Source: Rickettsia typhi (GTDB lineage Bacteria > Pseudomonadota > Gammaproteobacteria > Burkholderiales > Burkholderiaceae_C). Taken from it: a stretch of 8,416 nucleotides of DNA. The stretch is from contig CALPPP020000043.1 in assembly GCA_943325485.2 (NCBI GenBank), positions 1 through 8,416 of the forward strand. The letters run 5' to 3'. Below are positions 1 through 6,797 of this stretch, piece after piece. The position numbers were made by a program, and so were the translations under genes. The notes below the pieces were generated by a model, which was not told the origin of the DNA, ran no database searches, and saw nothing but the letters and a program-made list of their open reading frames with translations. Positions within the stretch are counted from its first letter, which is position 1, and each line of letters begins with the position of its first letter.

Positions 1-1076
1 CACTTGCCCGTCCAATTCGGCGAGCCTTGGATCACCCAATGGTGCTGCTCAGGGGTGAGCTTGTTCCACGGCGTATCACGCGGAATGCCTGCTGTTTCGG
101 CGTGACGCATCAAATCGTCTTGGCACTCTTGCCATGCAGGGGTTTGTATCGGTTTGATCGCCCCCATGCGCAGCGTGAGTTTGTCGTTGGGAATCACCAA
201 GCCGTAATCCACGCCAATCACACGGCCAAAGCCTTTGCACTTGGGGCATGCACCTGCAGGCGAATTGAACGAGAACATGGACGGCGTGGGGTCGCTGTAG
301 CGCACATCGCTGGCAGGGCAATGCAGTCCGGTTGAAAAACCAAAGGCTTCGCCTTTGGACTCTGCATCCGCGTCTGCTGCCATGCGGTAAGCGGTCATGC
401 GACCGCTGCCGCGCTGCAAAGCCACCTCGATAGCTTCCATCACCCGCGAAGGCTCGGCACTTTGCACCCTGAACCTGTCTGCGGCCACGTCCAACACCTG
501 AGGGTCGTCCTTGGCCTTGCCAGCGCGTTGGGTGTGGACACGGCTAAAGCCACTGGCGCTCAACCACGCTTGCAATTCTTCTGCCGTGGTGTTGGCGGGC
601 AACTCCACGGGGAAAGTGATGACCCAGCGCGGGTCGCCCACGCTCAGGGCTTGCAGCTGCGTAAAAATGGTTTGTGCGTTGTCGTGCTTCACGGCCTCGG
701 CGGTCTGCTTGTCAAACAACTGCGCCGCCCTAGCGAACAACAACTTCAAATGGTCGTTCAGCTCGGTCATGGTGCCCACGGTCGAGCGTGAACTGCGAAC
801 TGGGTTGGTTTGGTCGATGGCAATGGCTGCAGGCACACCATCGACTTTGTCGACAGCCGGTCTGTCCATGCGGTCTAAAAACTGCCGCGCATAAGCGCTG
901 AAGGTTTCGACATAACGCCGCTGGCCTTCGGCATACAAGGTGTCGAACACCAAACTGGATTTGCCCGAACCGCTGGGGCCGGTGAACACGGTCAGCTCAC
1001 CCGTGTGGATATCGATGTCCAGATTTTTGAGGTTGTGCTGACGGGCGCCTCGGATACGGATGAGTCCCTGTGCCAT
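1..1076 (-). CDS. uvrA: UvrA-family excinuclease ABC subunit A, N-terminal part (cut by left window edge)
   Basis: This is the first 358 codons of a UvrA-type ABC ATPase, the damage-recognition subunit of nucleotide excision repair, acting on DNA in the cytoplasm. The frame is open from the ATG at 1076 to the left edge with no stop. Visible features are an N-terminal [13 protein letters not shown] motif (residues 8-20), Walker A GPSGSGKS (33-40), the UvrA block [20 protein letters not shown] (47-66), [11 protein letters not shown] (95-105), and the first half of a zinc site, [13 protein letters not shown] (268-280, Cys277 and Cys280). Residues about 125-245, where UvrB-binding sequences lie in classical UvrA, diverge from what I recall of the E. 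coli type. The motifs [20 protein letters not shown] and [13 protein letters not shown] resemble the very long (about 1900-residue) tandem UvrA paralogue of Burkholderiales, but total length is not visible. The gene starts 7 nt after livF with only a weak, distant G-rich SD (CGGGGGA), so coupled translation is likely. The UvrA family call is sure; the long-form assignment is inference. Confidence 0.93.
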   Translation of the reverse strand, partial: MAQGLIRIRGARQHNLKNLDIDIHTGELTVFTGPSGSGKSSLVFDTLYAEGQRRYVETFSAYARQFLDRMDRPAVDKVDGVPAAIAIDQTNPVRSSRSTVGTMTELNDHLKLLFARAAQLFDKQTAEAVKHDNAQTIFTQLQALSVGDPRWVITFPVELPANTTAEELQAWLSASGFSRVHTQRAGKAKDDPQVLDVAADRFRVQSAEPSRVMEAIEVALQRGSGRMTAYRMAADADAESKGEAFGFSTGLHCPASDVRYSDPTPSMFSFNSPAGACPKCKGFGRVIGVDYGLVIPNDKLTLRMGAIKPIQTPAWQECQDDLMRHAETAGIPRDTPWNKLTPEQHHWVIQGSPNWTGK

Positions 1077-1083
1077 AAGGTGG

Positions 1084-1806
1084 CTATCCCCCGAGGTAGG
1101 CCGCGCGCACTTTCGGGTCGTGCAGCAAATCATGCGCCGGCCCCTGCATGCTGATTTGACCCGACTCCATAACATAGGCACGCTGGGCGATTTTGAGGGC
1201 GCGACTGGCGTTTTGCTCGACCAGCAGCAGGGTGACACCCATGGACGCCACTTCTTGGATGACTTCAAAGATTTTATCGACCATCAAAGGCGACAAACCC
1301 ATGGAGGGCTCATCCAGCAACAAGACCTTGGGTCGACTCAGCAAGGCGCGACCCATGGCCAGCATTTGCTGCTCGCCCCCGGACAAGGTGCCGGCCAACT
1401 GCGTTCTGCGCTCTTTCAAGCGCGGGAACAAGCTGAAGACACGATCGACATCTGCGGCAATGCCGTCTTTGTCGTCGCGCAAGTAGGCACCCATTTGCAG
1501 GTTTTCCAAAATGCTCATGCGAGTGAACACACCTCGCCCTTCGGGCACCATCACCAAACCTTGTTTGACCAAGTCCCAAGCGCCTTGGCCTTGGATGTTT
1601 TTGCCCAAGTACTCGATACTGCCTGACGACGCTGCGAGCGTACCTGTAATGGCTTTCATGGTGGTGGTTTTGCCTGCACCATTGGAGCCAATGAGGGACA
1701 CCAATTCGCCTTCGCGCACCTCCATGGTGATGCCCTTGACAGCCTCAATGCCGCCATAAGCCACCATGAGGTTGTTGACTTTGAGCAGAACTTTAGGGTC
1801 GCTCAT
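1084..1806 (-). CDS. livF: Branched-chain amino acid ABC transporter ATP-binding protein LivF
   Basis: This is a 240-residue cytoplasmic ABC ATPase, one of the two nucleotide-binding subunits powering import of leucine, isoleucine and valine through LivH/LivM. It shows Walker A GSNGAGKTT (residues 40-48), the LivF-type MVPEGRGVF segment (about 86-94), signature LSGGEQQ (141-147), Walker B VLLLDEP (161-167) and a C-terminal AAYLGG ending. The H-loop position is Gln198 (LLVEQNA) instead of His, which is normal for LivF and not a lesion. The start is the ATG at 1806 (MSDPKVLL): it gives the family length and is preceded by GGGGGAG (1814-1820) at 7-nt spacing. A TTG 33 nt further upstream lies inside livG and adds residues unlike the family. 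One base separates it from the livG stop. Specificity for branched-chain amino acids rather than amides or urea is inferred from the family, since the same architecture serves other HAAT-type importers. Confidence 0.95.
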   Translation of the reverse strand: MSDPKVLLKVNNLMVAYGGIEAVKGITMEVREGELVSLIGSNGAGKTTTMKAITGTLAASSGSIEYLGKNIQGQGAWDLVKQGLVMVPEGRGVFTRMSILENLQMGAYLRDDKDGIAADVDRVFSLFPRLKERRTQLAGTLSGGEQQMLAMGRALLSRPKVLLLDEPSMGLSPLMVDKIFEVIQEVASMGVTLLLVEQNASRALKIAQRAYVMESGQISMQGPAHDLLHDPKVRAAYLGG

Positions 1807-1807
1807 G

Positions 1808-2578
1808 TCAATGCTCCCCCGTGCCCAAATAGGCTTCAATCACCTTGGGGTCTGACTGCACCTGCGCTGGTGTGCCCTGCGCGATTTGTTTGCCGTAGTC
1901 CAGCACCGTGACCGCGTCACACAAGCCCATGACCAGCTTCACATCGTGCTCAATCAACAAAATGGTTCTTCCGTCTTTGCGTATGCGGTCAATCAGTTCA
2001 CGCAACTGCACTTTTTCGGTGGCGTTCATGCCCGCAGCTGGTTCGTCCAAGGCGATGAGCTTGGGGTCGGTGGCCAAGGCACGGGCAATTTCTAAGCGGC
2101 GCTGGTCGCCATAGCACAAGGTGCGTGCTTTGAACTCGGCGAACTCGCCTATGCCGACGTAATCAAGCAACTCTTGCGCACGCACAGCAATTTGCGCTTC
2201 TTCTTGCACGAATTTTTTAGAGCGAAAGATCGCACCCAGCAAACCCGAACCGGTGCGCACATGGCGACCCACCATGACGTTTTCCAGTGCGGTCATCTCG
2301 GCAAACAAGCGGATGTTTTGAAAAGTGCGGGCAATGCCGGCTTGCGCCACCTCATGTACCGCAGTAGGTTGGTAAGGCAAGCCCGCCAGCATGAAACTGC
2401 CGCTGTCAGGTGTGTACAAACCCGTGATGACGTTGAAGAAGGTGGTTTTGCCTGCCCCATTGGGGCCGATCAAACCATACACCTGCCCTGGCTGAATCGT
2501 CATGCCCACATCGCTCAACGCCTGCAAACCGCCAAAACGTTTGGAGATGCCTTGCACCTGCAAAACGGGTGTGCTCAT
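1808..2578 (-). CDS. livG: Branched-chain amino acid ABC transporter ATP-binding protein LivG
   Basis: This 256-residue ABC ATPase is the partner of LivF in the cytoplasmic motor of the high-affinity branched-chain amino acid importer. Seen in the sequence: Walker A GPNGAGKTT (38-46), Q-loop in ARTFQNIRLF (83-92, Gln87), the LivG-typical long helical insert after it (VMVGRHVRTGSGLLG), a signature reading LCYGDQRRLE (154-163), Walker B LIALDEPAAGMN (174-185) and H-loop His211 in LLIEHD. The signature replaces the canonical LSGGQ with LCYGD; YG in this place is usual for LivG, while the Cys is less familiar. The ATG at 2578 overlaps the livM stop as ATGA, with a good SD GGAGG six bases upstream, so translation is probably coupled to livM. 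Length and motif set match the family well. Confidence 0.95.
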   Translation of the reverse strand: MSTPVLQVQGISKRFGGLQALSDVGMTIQPGQVYGLIGPNGAGKTTFFNVITGLYTPDSGSFMLAGLPYQPTAVHEVAQAGIARTFQNIRLFAEMTALENVMVGRHVRTGSGLLGAIFRSKKFVQEEAQIAVRAQELLDYVGIGEFAEFKARTLCYGDQRRLEIARALATDPKLIALDEPAAGMNATEKVQLRELIDRIRKDGRTILLIEHDVKLVMGLCDAVTVLDYGKQIAQGTPAQVQSDPKVIEAYLGTGEH

Positions 2579-3663
2579 GGTTTGCCTCCGCTGCTGGGCA
2601 AGACTTTGCCATGCTCAGGTGCCGGCCACAGGCCACGCGGGCGCCACAACATGATGAGGATCATGGCCAAGGCGATGAGCAACTGGCGCAAGATGGCCGC
2701 ATCCAAGCGTCCATCGGTCATGGCTTGCAATGGGCCGGCCACATAGCGCAACACCTCGGGCAAGGCCGACAACAACACAGCCCCCAAGATGACGCCGGGC
2801 AAATGGCCTAAGCCGCCCAACACCACCATGGCGACGATCATCACCGACTCCATCAGGCTGAAGGACTCAGGTGACACAAAGCCTTGAAAGGAAGCAAACA
2901 TCACCCCAGCTACCCCGCCGAAACCGGCACCCATGCCAAACGCCATCAACTTCAAATTGCGGGTGTTGATGCCCATGGCTTTGGCCGCGATTTCGTCTTC
3001 ACGAATCGCCATCCAAGCACGTCCAATGCGTGAGGTTTGCAGCCGATAGCAAATCAACACACTTACCAAGACCAGCACCAAGAACAGGTAGTAGTACTGG
3101 GTGACACTGGAGAGCTCCACAAAACCTAAATCCAATTTACGCGACAAGGGGTGACCCATCACCGTCATCGGGTCAATGGCGCCCAAGCCCTTGGGGCCGT
3201 TGGTGATGTTGACGGGGTTGTCCAAGTTGTTCATGAAGACGCGGATGATTTCGCCAAAGCCCAAGGTGACGATCGCCAAATAGTCGCCACGCAGCTTCAA
3301 GGTAGGTGCACCCAGCAACACGCCAAACAAACCAGCCAATGCCGCGCCAATGGGTATCACCGCCCACAAAGGCGTGTGCAAACCATTGGGGAACATGGCA
3401 GCGATCCATGGGAAGGTGTCGGTCAGGTGCGGCGAGGCCAGCAAACCAAACATGTAAGCGCCCACCGCAAAGAAGGCCACAAACCCCAAGTCGAGCAAGC
3501 CGGCATAGCCCACCACAATGTTCAAGCCCAGCGCCAGCAACACATACAACAACGCCATGTCGGCGATGCGCACCCAGGCATTGCCCATCGACTGCAGCAA
3601 CAAGGGCAGCAGCAACAGGCCAATGGCCCACAAAACATAAGAGATAGGTTTGGACTTGTTCAT
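2575..3663 (-). CDS. livM: Branched-chain amino acid ABC transporter permease LivM
   Basis: This 362-residue inner-membrane permease forms the transport channel together with LivH. Hydrophobic segments are visible at about 9-25, 33-52, 57-77, 100-118, 190-206, 241-260, 272-305 and 325-340. The family motifs GYAGLLDLGFVAFFAVGAY (52-70), LRGDYLAIVTLGFGEIIR (124-141) and NITNGPKGL (152-160) are present, as is the cytoplasmic coupling (EAA-like) loop RIGRAWMAIREDEIAAKAMG (212-231) that docks on the ATPases. The C-terminus, after LWRPRGLWP, is short and polar. The ATG at 3663 overlaps the livH stop as ATGA; the upstream sequence GGCGGA is a modest SD, consistent with translational coupling. LivM proteins vary in length and this one is within the usual range for forms without a large N-terminal extension. 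Confidence 0.95.
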   Translation of the reverse strand: MNKSKPISYVLWAIGLLLLPLLLQSMGNAWVRIADMALLYVLLALGLNIVVGYAGLLDLGFVAFFAVGAYMFGLLASPHLTDTFPWIAAMFPNGLHTPLWAVIPIGAALAGLFGVLLGAPTLKLRGDYLAIVTLGFGEIIRVFMNNLDNPVNITNGPKGLGAIDPMTVMGHPLSRKLDLGFVELSSVTQYYYLFLVLVLVSVLICYRLQTSRIGRAWMAIREDEIAAKAMGINTRNLKLMAFGMGAGFGGVAGVMFASFQGFVSPESFSLMESVMIVAMVVLGGLGHLPGVILGAVLLSALPEVLRYVAGPLQAMTDGRLDAAILRQLLIALAMILIMLWRPRGLWPAPEHGKVLPSSGGKP

Positions 3664-4589
3664 GCGCGGTCCGCCACTCGTTCGCCAAGCAAGCCCGAGG
3701 GTCGCAAAGTCAGCATGATGATGAGTACCACAAACGCAAAAATATCGGCATAGTGACTGCCCAAGACGCCACCTGTCAGGTCGCCAATGTAGCCCGAGGC
3801 AATGGCCTCAATCAGGCCCAGCAAGATGCCGCCCACCACTGCTCCCGCCAAATTGCCAATGCCACCAAACACCGCCGCGGTGAAAGCCTTCAAGCCAGGC
3901 AAAAAGCCCATGGCGTGTTGCACCGTGCCGTAGTTCGAGGCCCACATCACACCAGCCAAGGCCGCGAGCACTGCGCCAATGATGAAAGTGGCCGAGATGA
4001 TGGTGTCAGGACGCACACCCATGAGCGTGGCCACGCGGGGGTTCTCGGCAGTGGCTCGCATGGCCCGACCCAAACGTGTGCCGTTGACCAACCACATCAG
4101 CAAGGCCAGCGAAATGGCTGTGACACCCAAGATCATGATTTGGGTGGGCGTGATGACCGCGCCGCCCAAGTCAATCGGGTCAGCAGGCAACAAAGTGGGG
4201 AAAGCTTTGTAGTTGGGTTTCCAAATGATCATTGCCAAGGTTTGCAACAAAATAGACATGCCAATGGCTGTGATGAGGGGCGCCAACTTGGGCGCTGCAC
4301 GCAAGGGGCGGTAAGCAATTTTTTCAATCGTGAAATTAAGCAAGGCCGCCACCACACAAGCGACCACCAAGGCAATCAGCAACATCATCCACCCCGGCAA
4401 CCACGGCATATGTTCTTGCAAGATGCCAATGACCGTCCAACTGGTGAGTGCGCCCACCATCAACACCTCGCCGTGGGCAAAGTTGATCAGGTTGATGATG
4501 CCGTAGACCATGGTGTAGCCAAGCGCGACCAGCGCGTACATGCTGCCCAAGACCAAGCCATTGATGATTTGTTGAAAAAAGATATCGAT
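3660..4589 (-). CDS. livH: Branched-chain amino acid ABC transporter permease LivH, apparent ATC start
   Basis: This is the second permease of the importer, 309 residues if started at 4589, which matches the family (E. coli LivH is about 308). Motifs seen are GYTMVYGIINLINFAHGE (24-41), IAYRPLRAAPKLAPLITAIG (91-110), the EAA-like coupling loop RLGRAMRATAENPRVATLMG (172-191) and LKAFTAAVFGGIGN (233-246), with a hydrophobic C-terminal segment (281-297). The reading frame enters the conserved N-terminus as [ATC]-DIFFQQIINGLVLGSMYAL. Homologues that I recall begin MDI..QQIINGL, so the codon in the start position is ATC rather than ATG. No ATG, GTG or TTG occurs in frame between it and the terminator upstream. 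A well-placed SD, GGGAGA at 4596-4601 with a 6-nt spacer, points to this codon. Later in-frame candidates (TTG at 4556, TTG at 4550, ATG at 4541) have no SD and would remove the conserved N-terminus. An automatic annotation may place the start at one of these. It is the first gene of livHMGF and overlaps livM by 4 nt. Confidence 0.9.
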   Translation of the reverse strand: MDIFFQQIINGLVLGSMYALVALGYTMVYGIINLINFAHGEVLMVGALTSWTVIGILQEHMPWLPGWMMLLIALVVACVVAALLNFTIEKIAYRPLRAAPKLAPLITAIGMSILLQTLAMIIWKPNYKAFPTLLPADPIDLGGAVITPTQIMILGVTAISLALLMWLVNGTRLGRAMRATAENPRVATLMGVRPDTIISATFIIGAVLAALAGVMWASNYGTVQHAMGFLPGLKAFTAAVFGGIGNLAGAVVGGILLGLIEAIASGYIGDLTGGVLGSHYADIFAFVVLIIMLTLRPSGLLGERVADRA

Positions 4590-4595
4590 GGCGGA

Positions 4596-4601
4596 TCTCC
4601 C
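4596..4601 (-). promoter_or_regulatory. Shine-Dalgarno sequence deciding the livH start
   Basis: On the minus strand this reads GGGAGA followed by TCCGCC and then ATC GAT ATC. The six-base spacer is ideal for the ATC at 4589-4587. No comparable purine-rich site precedes the TTG or ATG codons further inside livH. It is therefore the main evidence for the unusual start. Confidence 0.6.
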
Positions 4602-4612
4602 AAGGGTGCCGG

Positions 4613-4618
4613 ATTGTA
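4613..4618 (-). promoter_or_regulatory. Possible -10 box for the liv operon
   Basis: The minus strand reads TACAAT here, a 5/6 match to TATAAT, directly after the T-tract of the upstream terminator. A start about 7 nt downstream would give a leader of only about 15-20 nt ending in the livH SD. The expected -35 position falls inside the terminator hairpin and does not resemble TTGACA, so an activator or an extended context would be needed. The call is weak and positional only. Confidence 0.25.
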
Positions 4619-4621
4619 GGT

Positions 4622-4650
4622 AAAAAAAAGCCCTCCGCGAGGGGAGGGCT
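4622..4650 (-). terminator. Intrinsic terminator of the MFS transporter gene
   Basis: On the minus strand a perfect 8-bp GC-rich stem (AGCCCTCC / GGAGGGCT, forward 4643-4650 and 4629-4636) with a 6-nt loop is followed at once by eight T residues (4629-4622). It begins 22 nt after the MFS stop codon. This is a textbook Rho-independent terminator for leftward transcription and should separate the MFS gene from the liv genes. On the plus strand the hairpin has no T-tract after it, so it is one-directional. Confidence 0.92.
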
Positions 4651-4672
4651 TGGCAAACACACAACCGAAAAA

Positions 4673-6436
4673 TCAGTCGTCGGCGTAAATATCCACATCC
4701 TTGGTTTCCTTGATGAACAAGGTGCCAATGATGAAGGTAGCGCCAGCGATGATGATGGGGTACCAGAGGCCGTTGTACATATTGCCAGTCTGCGCCACGA
4801 TGGCGAACGCCGTGGTGGGCAACAAACCGCCAAACCAACCATTGCCAATGTGATAAGGCAAGGACATCGAGGTGTAACGGATGCGGGTGGGGAACATTTC
4901 CACCAACATGGCGGCGATGGGGCCGTAGACCATGGTCACCAAAATCACCAAATACGTCAGGATCGCAATGACATACACATTGTTCACTTTGGCAGGGTCA
5001 GCTTTAGCGGGGTAGCCAGCCGCCTTCAACGCCGCGCTCAAATTGGCTGAAATGACAGCGTCTTTGCTTTTCTTCTCATCCGAGAGGTTTTTCAAAGCGT
5101 CTTCGGCAGTCTTCACAGCTTTTGCGTTGACGGGCTCTTCAGCTTTCAAAGCAGCCAATTTTTGCTCAGCCGCTTCTTTGGCAGCAGCCACATCCTCAGG
5201 CGTGACCGTGGTTTTGATTTCCACGTCACCCACTTTGATCAACGCCGGTGTGCCAGGGGCTGCGATCTCGTTGGAATAGCTGACAGAGCTGGCCGCCAAT
5301 TTTTGCTTGGCGATATCGCAAGACGAAGTGAACTTCACCGTGCCTGTGGGGTTGAACTGGAAGGAACACTCGGCAGGGTCGGCAATCACGACCACTTTAT
5401 TGGCTTGTTGTGCCGCGTGCAAATCGGGGTTGGCCGCTTTGGTGAGTTGCTCGAACACGGGGAAGTAGGTCAGCACAGCCAACAAACAACCCATCATGAT
5501 GATGGGCTTGCGACCAATCTTGTCCGACCAGGCGCCAAACACGATAAAGAACGGTGTACCAATGATCAACGAGGCAGCCACGAAGAGGTTGGCGGTGGCG
5601 CCATCGACCTTCAAGGACTGTGTCAAGAAGAACAAAGCGTAGAACTGACCGGTGTACCAAACCACGGCTTGGCCAGCGGTCAATCCGATCAAGGCCAAGA
5701 TCACGATCTTGAGGTTTTTCCATTGACCGAAAGACTCGGTCAAGGGTGCTTTAGAGGTTTTGCCTTCAGCCTTCATTTTCACGAAAGCGGGTGACTCGTT
5801 CATGGACAAACGGATGTAGACCGACACGGCCAACAAAGCGATGGAGACCAAGAAAGGAATGCGCCAGCCCCAGTCGGCAAAAGCTTCTTCGCCAATGGCT
5901 ATGCGGGTACCCAAAATCACCATCAGGGAGAGGAACAAGCCCAAGGTAGCCGTGGTTTGAATCCATGCAGTGTAGGCGCCACGCTTGTCGTGGGGTGCGT
6001 GTTCAGCCACATAGGTGGCAGCACCTCCGTACTCACCGCCCAAAGCCAAACCTTGCAACAAGCGCAAGGCAATCAAGATAACTGGAGCAGCCACACCAAT
6101 GCTGGCGTAGGTCGGCAAGATGCCGACAATGAAGGTCGACAAACCCATGATGAGGATGGTCACCAAGAAGGTGTATTTGCGCCCGATCATGTCGCCCAAG
6201 CGGCCAAAGAAGATGGCGCCAAAGGGACGAACGATGAAACCTGCGGCAAACGCCAGCAGCGCAAAAATAAAGGCCGAGCCAGCATCCAAGCCGCTGAAAA
6301 ACTGCTTGGCGATGATCGCTGCGAGTGAACCGTACAAGTAAAAGTCGTACCACTCGAACACCGTGCCGAGGGATGACGCGAAAATAACTTTCTTTTCTTC
6401 CGACGACATTGGTCGGTCTTCATGCACGATGGCCAT
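4673..6436 (-). CDS. MFS transporter, metabolite:H+ symporter (MHS/ProP-like) family, with large extracytoplasmic insert
   Basis: This is a 587-residue inner-membrane secondary transporter, probably proton-coupled. Family marks are FEWYDFYLYG (27-36), the loop 2-3 motif GRLGDMIGRK (78-87), RLLQGLALGGEYGGA (125-139), a second copy of the loop motif, GAWSDKIGRK, in loop 8-9 (301-310), and VEMFPTRIRYTSMSLPYHIG (512-531). The membrane segments fit a 12-helix MFS fold. Usual MHS proteins have about 430-550 residues; the extra length is a polar, Ala/Lys/Glu-rich stretch at about 331-485 between helices 9 and 10, on the periplasmic side by MFS topology. It holds Cys357 and Cys373, which could form a disulfide, and a likely helical or coiled-coil part at 415-455. 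The start is the ATG at 6436 (MAIVHEDRP), with AGGAG six bases upstream; the 30-residue upstream extension has no family character. Substrate cannot be told from sequence: organic acids, betaines, proline or shikimate are typical for the family. It has its own terminator and probably its own promoter in the 102-bp gap upstream. Confidence 0.9.
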   Translation of the reverse strand: MAIVHEDRPMSSEEKKVIFASSLGTVFEWYDFYLYGSLAAIIAKQFFSGLDAGSAFIFALLAFAAGFIVRPFGAIFFGRLGDMIGRKYTFLVTILIMGLSTFIVGILPTYASIGVAAPVILIALRLLQGLALGGEYGGAATYVAEHAPHDKRGAYTAWIQTTATLGLFLSLMVILGTRIAIGEEAFADWGWRIPFLVSIALLAVSVYIRLSMNESPAFVKMKAEGKTSKAPLTESFGQWKNLKIVILALIGLTAGQAVVWYTGQFYALFFLTQSLKVDGATANLFVAASLIIGTPFFIVFGAWSDKIGRKPIIMMGCLLAVLTYFPVFEQLTKAANPDLHAAQQANKVVVIADPAECSFQFNPTGTVKFTSSCDIAKQKLAASSVSYSNEIAAPGTPALIKVGDVEIKTTVTPEDVAAAKEAAEQKLAALKAEEPVNAKAVKTAEDALKNLSDEKKSKDAVISANLSAALKAAGYPAKADPAKVNNVYVIAILTYLVILVTMVYGPIAAMLVEMFPTRIRYTSMSLPYHIGNGWFGGLLPTTAFAIVAQTGNMYNGLWYPIIIAGATFIIGTLFIKETKDVDIYADD

Positions 6437-6538
6437 GGGTGTCTCCTGAGTTTGGGGGCCCAGTGATTGGACCGTGTCGCATTGTGGGGATATGTGCTTG
6501 CCGTGGACTGACTTCAAGCTGAACAAGGGCTGACAACC
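6437..6538 (-). other. Intergenic region upstream of the MFS gene
   Basis: This 102-bp gap between the DUF1289 stop and the MFS start holds the MFS Shine-Dalgarno (AGGAGA, about 6 nt before the ATG) and presumably its promoter. The best sigma70-like pair I see is TTGAAG with a 17-nt spacer to CATATC, only a 3/6 match at -10, so I do not call it as a promoter. No strong terminator for the upstream genes is visible: the hairpin at 6526-6540 has a 5-bp stem including one G-T pair and no T-tract. Confidence 0.5.
6457..6473. repeat. Short inverted repeat in the MFS leader
   Basis: GGCCCA and TGGACC flank a 5-nt centre, GTGAT. The arms pair over 6 bp with one G-U, placing a small dyad about 20 bp upstream of the MFS start codon. 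It could be an operator half-site pair or a leader hairpin, or chance, since dyads of this size are common. Confidence 0.25.
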
Positions 6539-6796
6539 CTAGGGCAAACCCTGTGGCTTGGTATCGTTATGTGAAATGCGCTCGCCCAACCGCGCCCAAA
6601 TGCGGTGCTGCGCCTGCGGGCTGGCAAATGACCAACAGCCAATCTCGTCCAAGGTGCGCAAACAACCTACGCATTCACCTGTGCTGTCGTTCATGGTGCA
6701 AATCGACATGCAAGGCGACAAAGGATGTTCATGGGCGGGGGTTTGCTGCGCAGACAACCAACGTTCTTGCAACACCTGCCAAGGGGTAAGTTGCAT
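6539..6796 (-). CDS. DUF1289 domain-containing small cysteine-rich protein
   Basis: This is an 85-residue cytoplasmic protein with the DUF1289 core SPCMSICTMND (27-37) and GECVGCLRTLDEIGCW (40-55). Four cysteines in a C-x3-C-x8-C-x2-C pattern (Cys29, 33, 42 and 45) look like a small metal (Zn or Fe-S) site, with one more at Cys54. The conserved CxGCxRTxDEI..W signature and the following helix make the family call firm. Biochemical function of the family is not established to my knowledge. The start at 6796 (MQLTPWQVL) has SD AAGAGG at 6803-6808 with a 6-nt spacer and lies 1 nt after the carboxylase stop, so the two are translated from one message. A longer form starting upstream would lie wholly within the carboxylase gene and is not supported. 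The C-terminus (SHNDTKPQGLP) is a polar tail. Confidence 0.9.
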   Translation of the reverse strand: MQLTPWQVLQERWLSAQQTPAHEHPLSPCMSICTMNDSTGECVGCLRTLDEIGCWSFASPQAQHRIWARLGERISHNDTKPQGLP

Positions 6797-6797
6797 C

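Noticed and set aside
1060..1626. 188-codon open frame on the plus strand opposite livF
   Set aside because: It is a low-complexity His/Gln-rich translation, antisense to a complete livF with all ABC motifs.
3753..4619. 288-codon open frame on the plus strand opposite livH
   Set aside because: The product is very rich in His, Gln, Arg and Gly with no recognisable domain. It lies fully opposite the well-conserved livH and is a codon-bias shadow.
4590..4838. Upstream extension of livH to 4838
   Set aside because: It would run through the terminator hairpin and the 3' end of the MFS gene in another frame. The added ~83 residues do not resemble LivH, and no start with an SD is present.
4336..4848. 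170-codon minus-strand frame across the livH/MFS junction
   Set aside because: It is out of frame with both real genes, spans the terminator and has no domain resemblance.
6437..6526. 30-residue N-terminal extension of the MFS protein
   Set aside because: The ATG at 6436 has a strong SD and gives the usual short cytoplasmic N-terminus; the extension is unlike the family.
6526..6540. Hairpin at the DUF1289 stop as a terminator
   Set aside because: It has a five-base stem with one G-T pair and no following T-tract on the minus strand.
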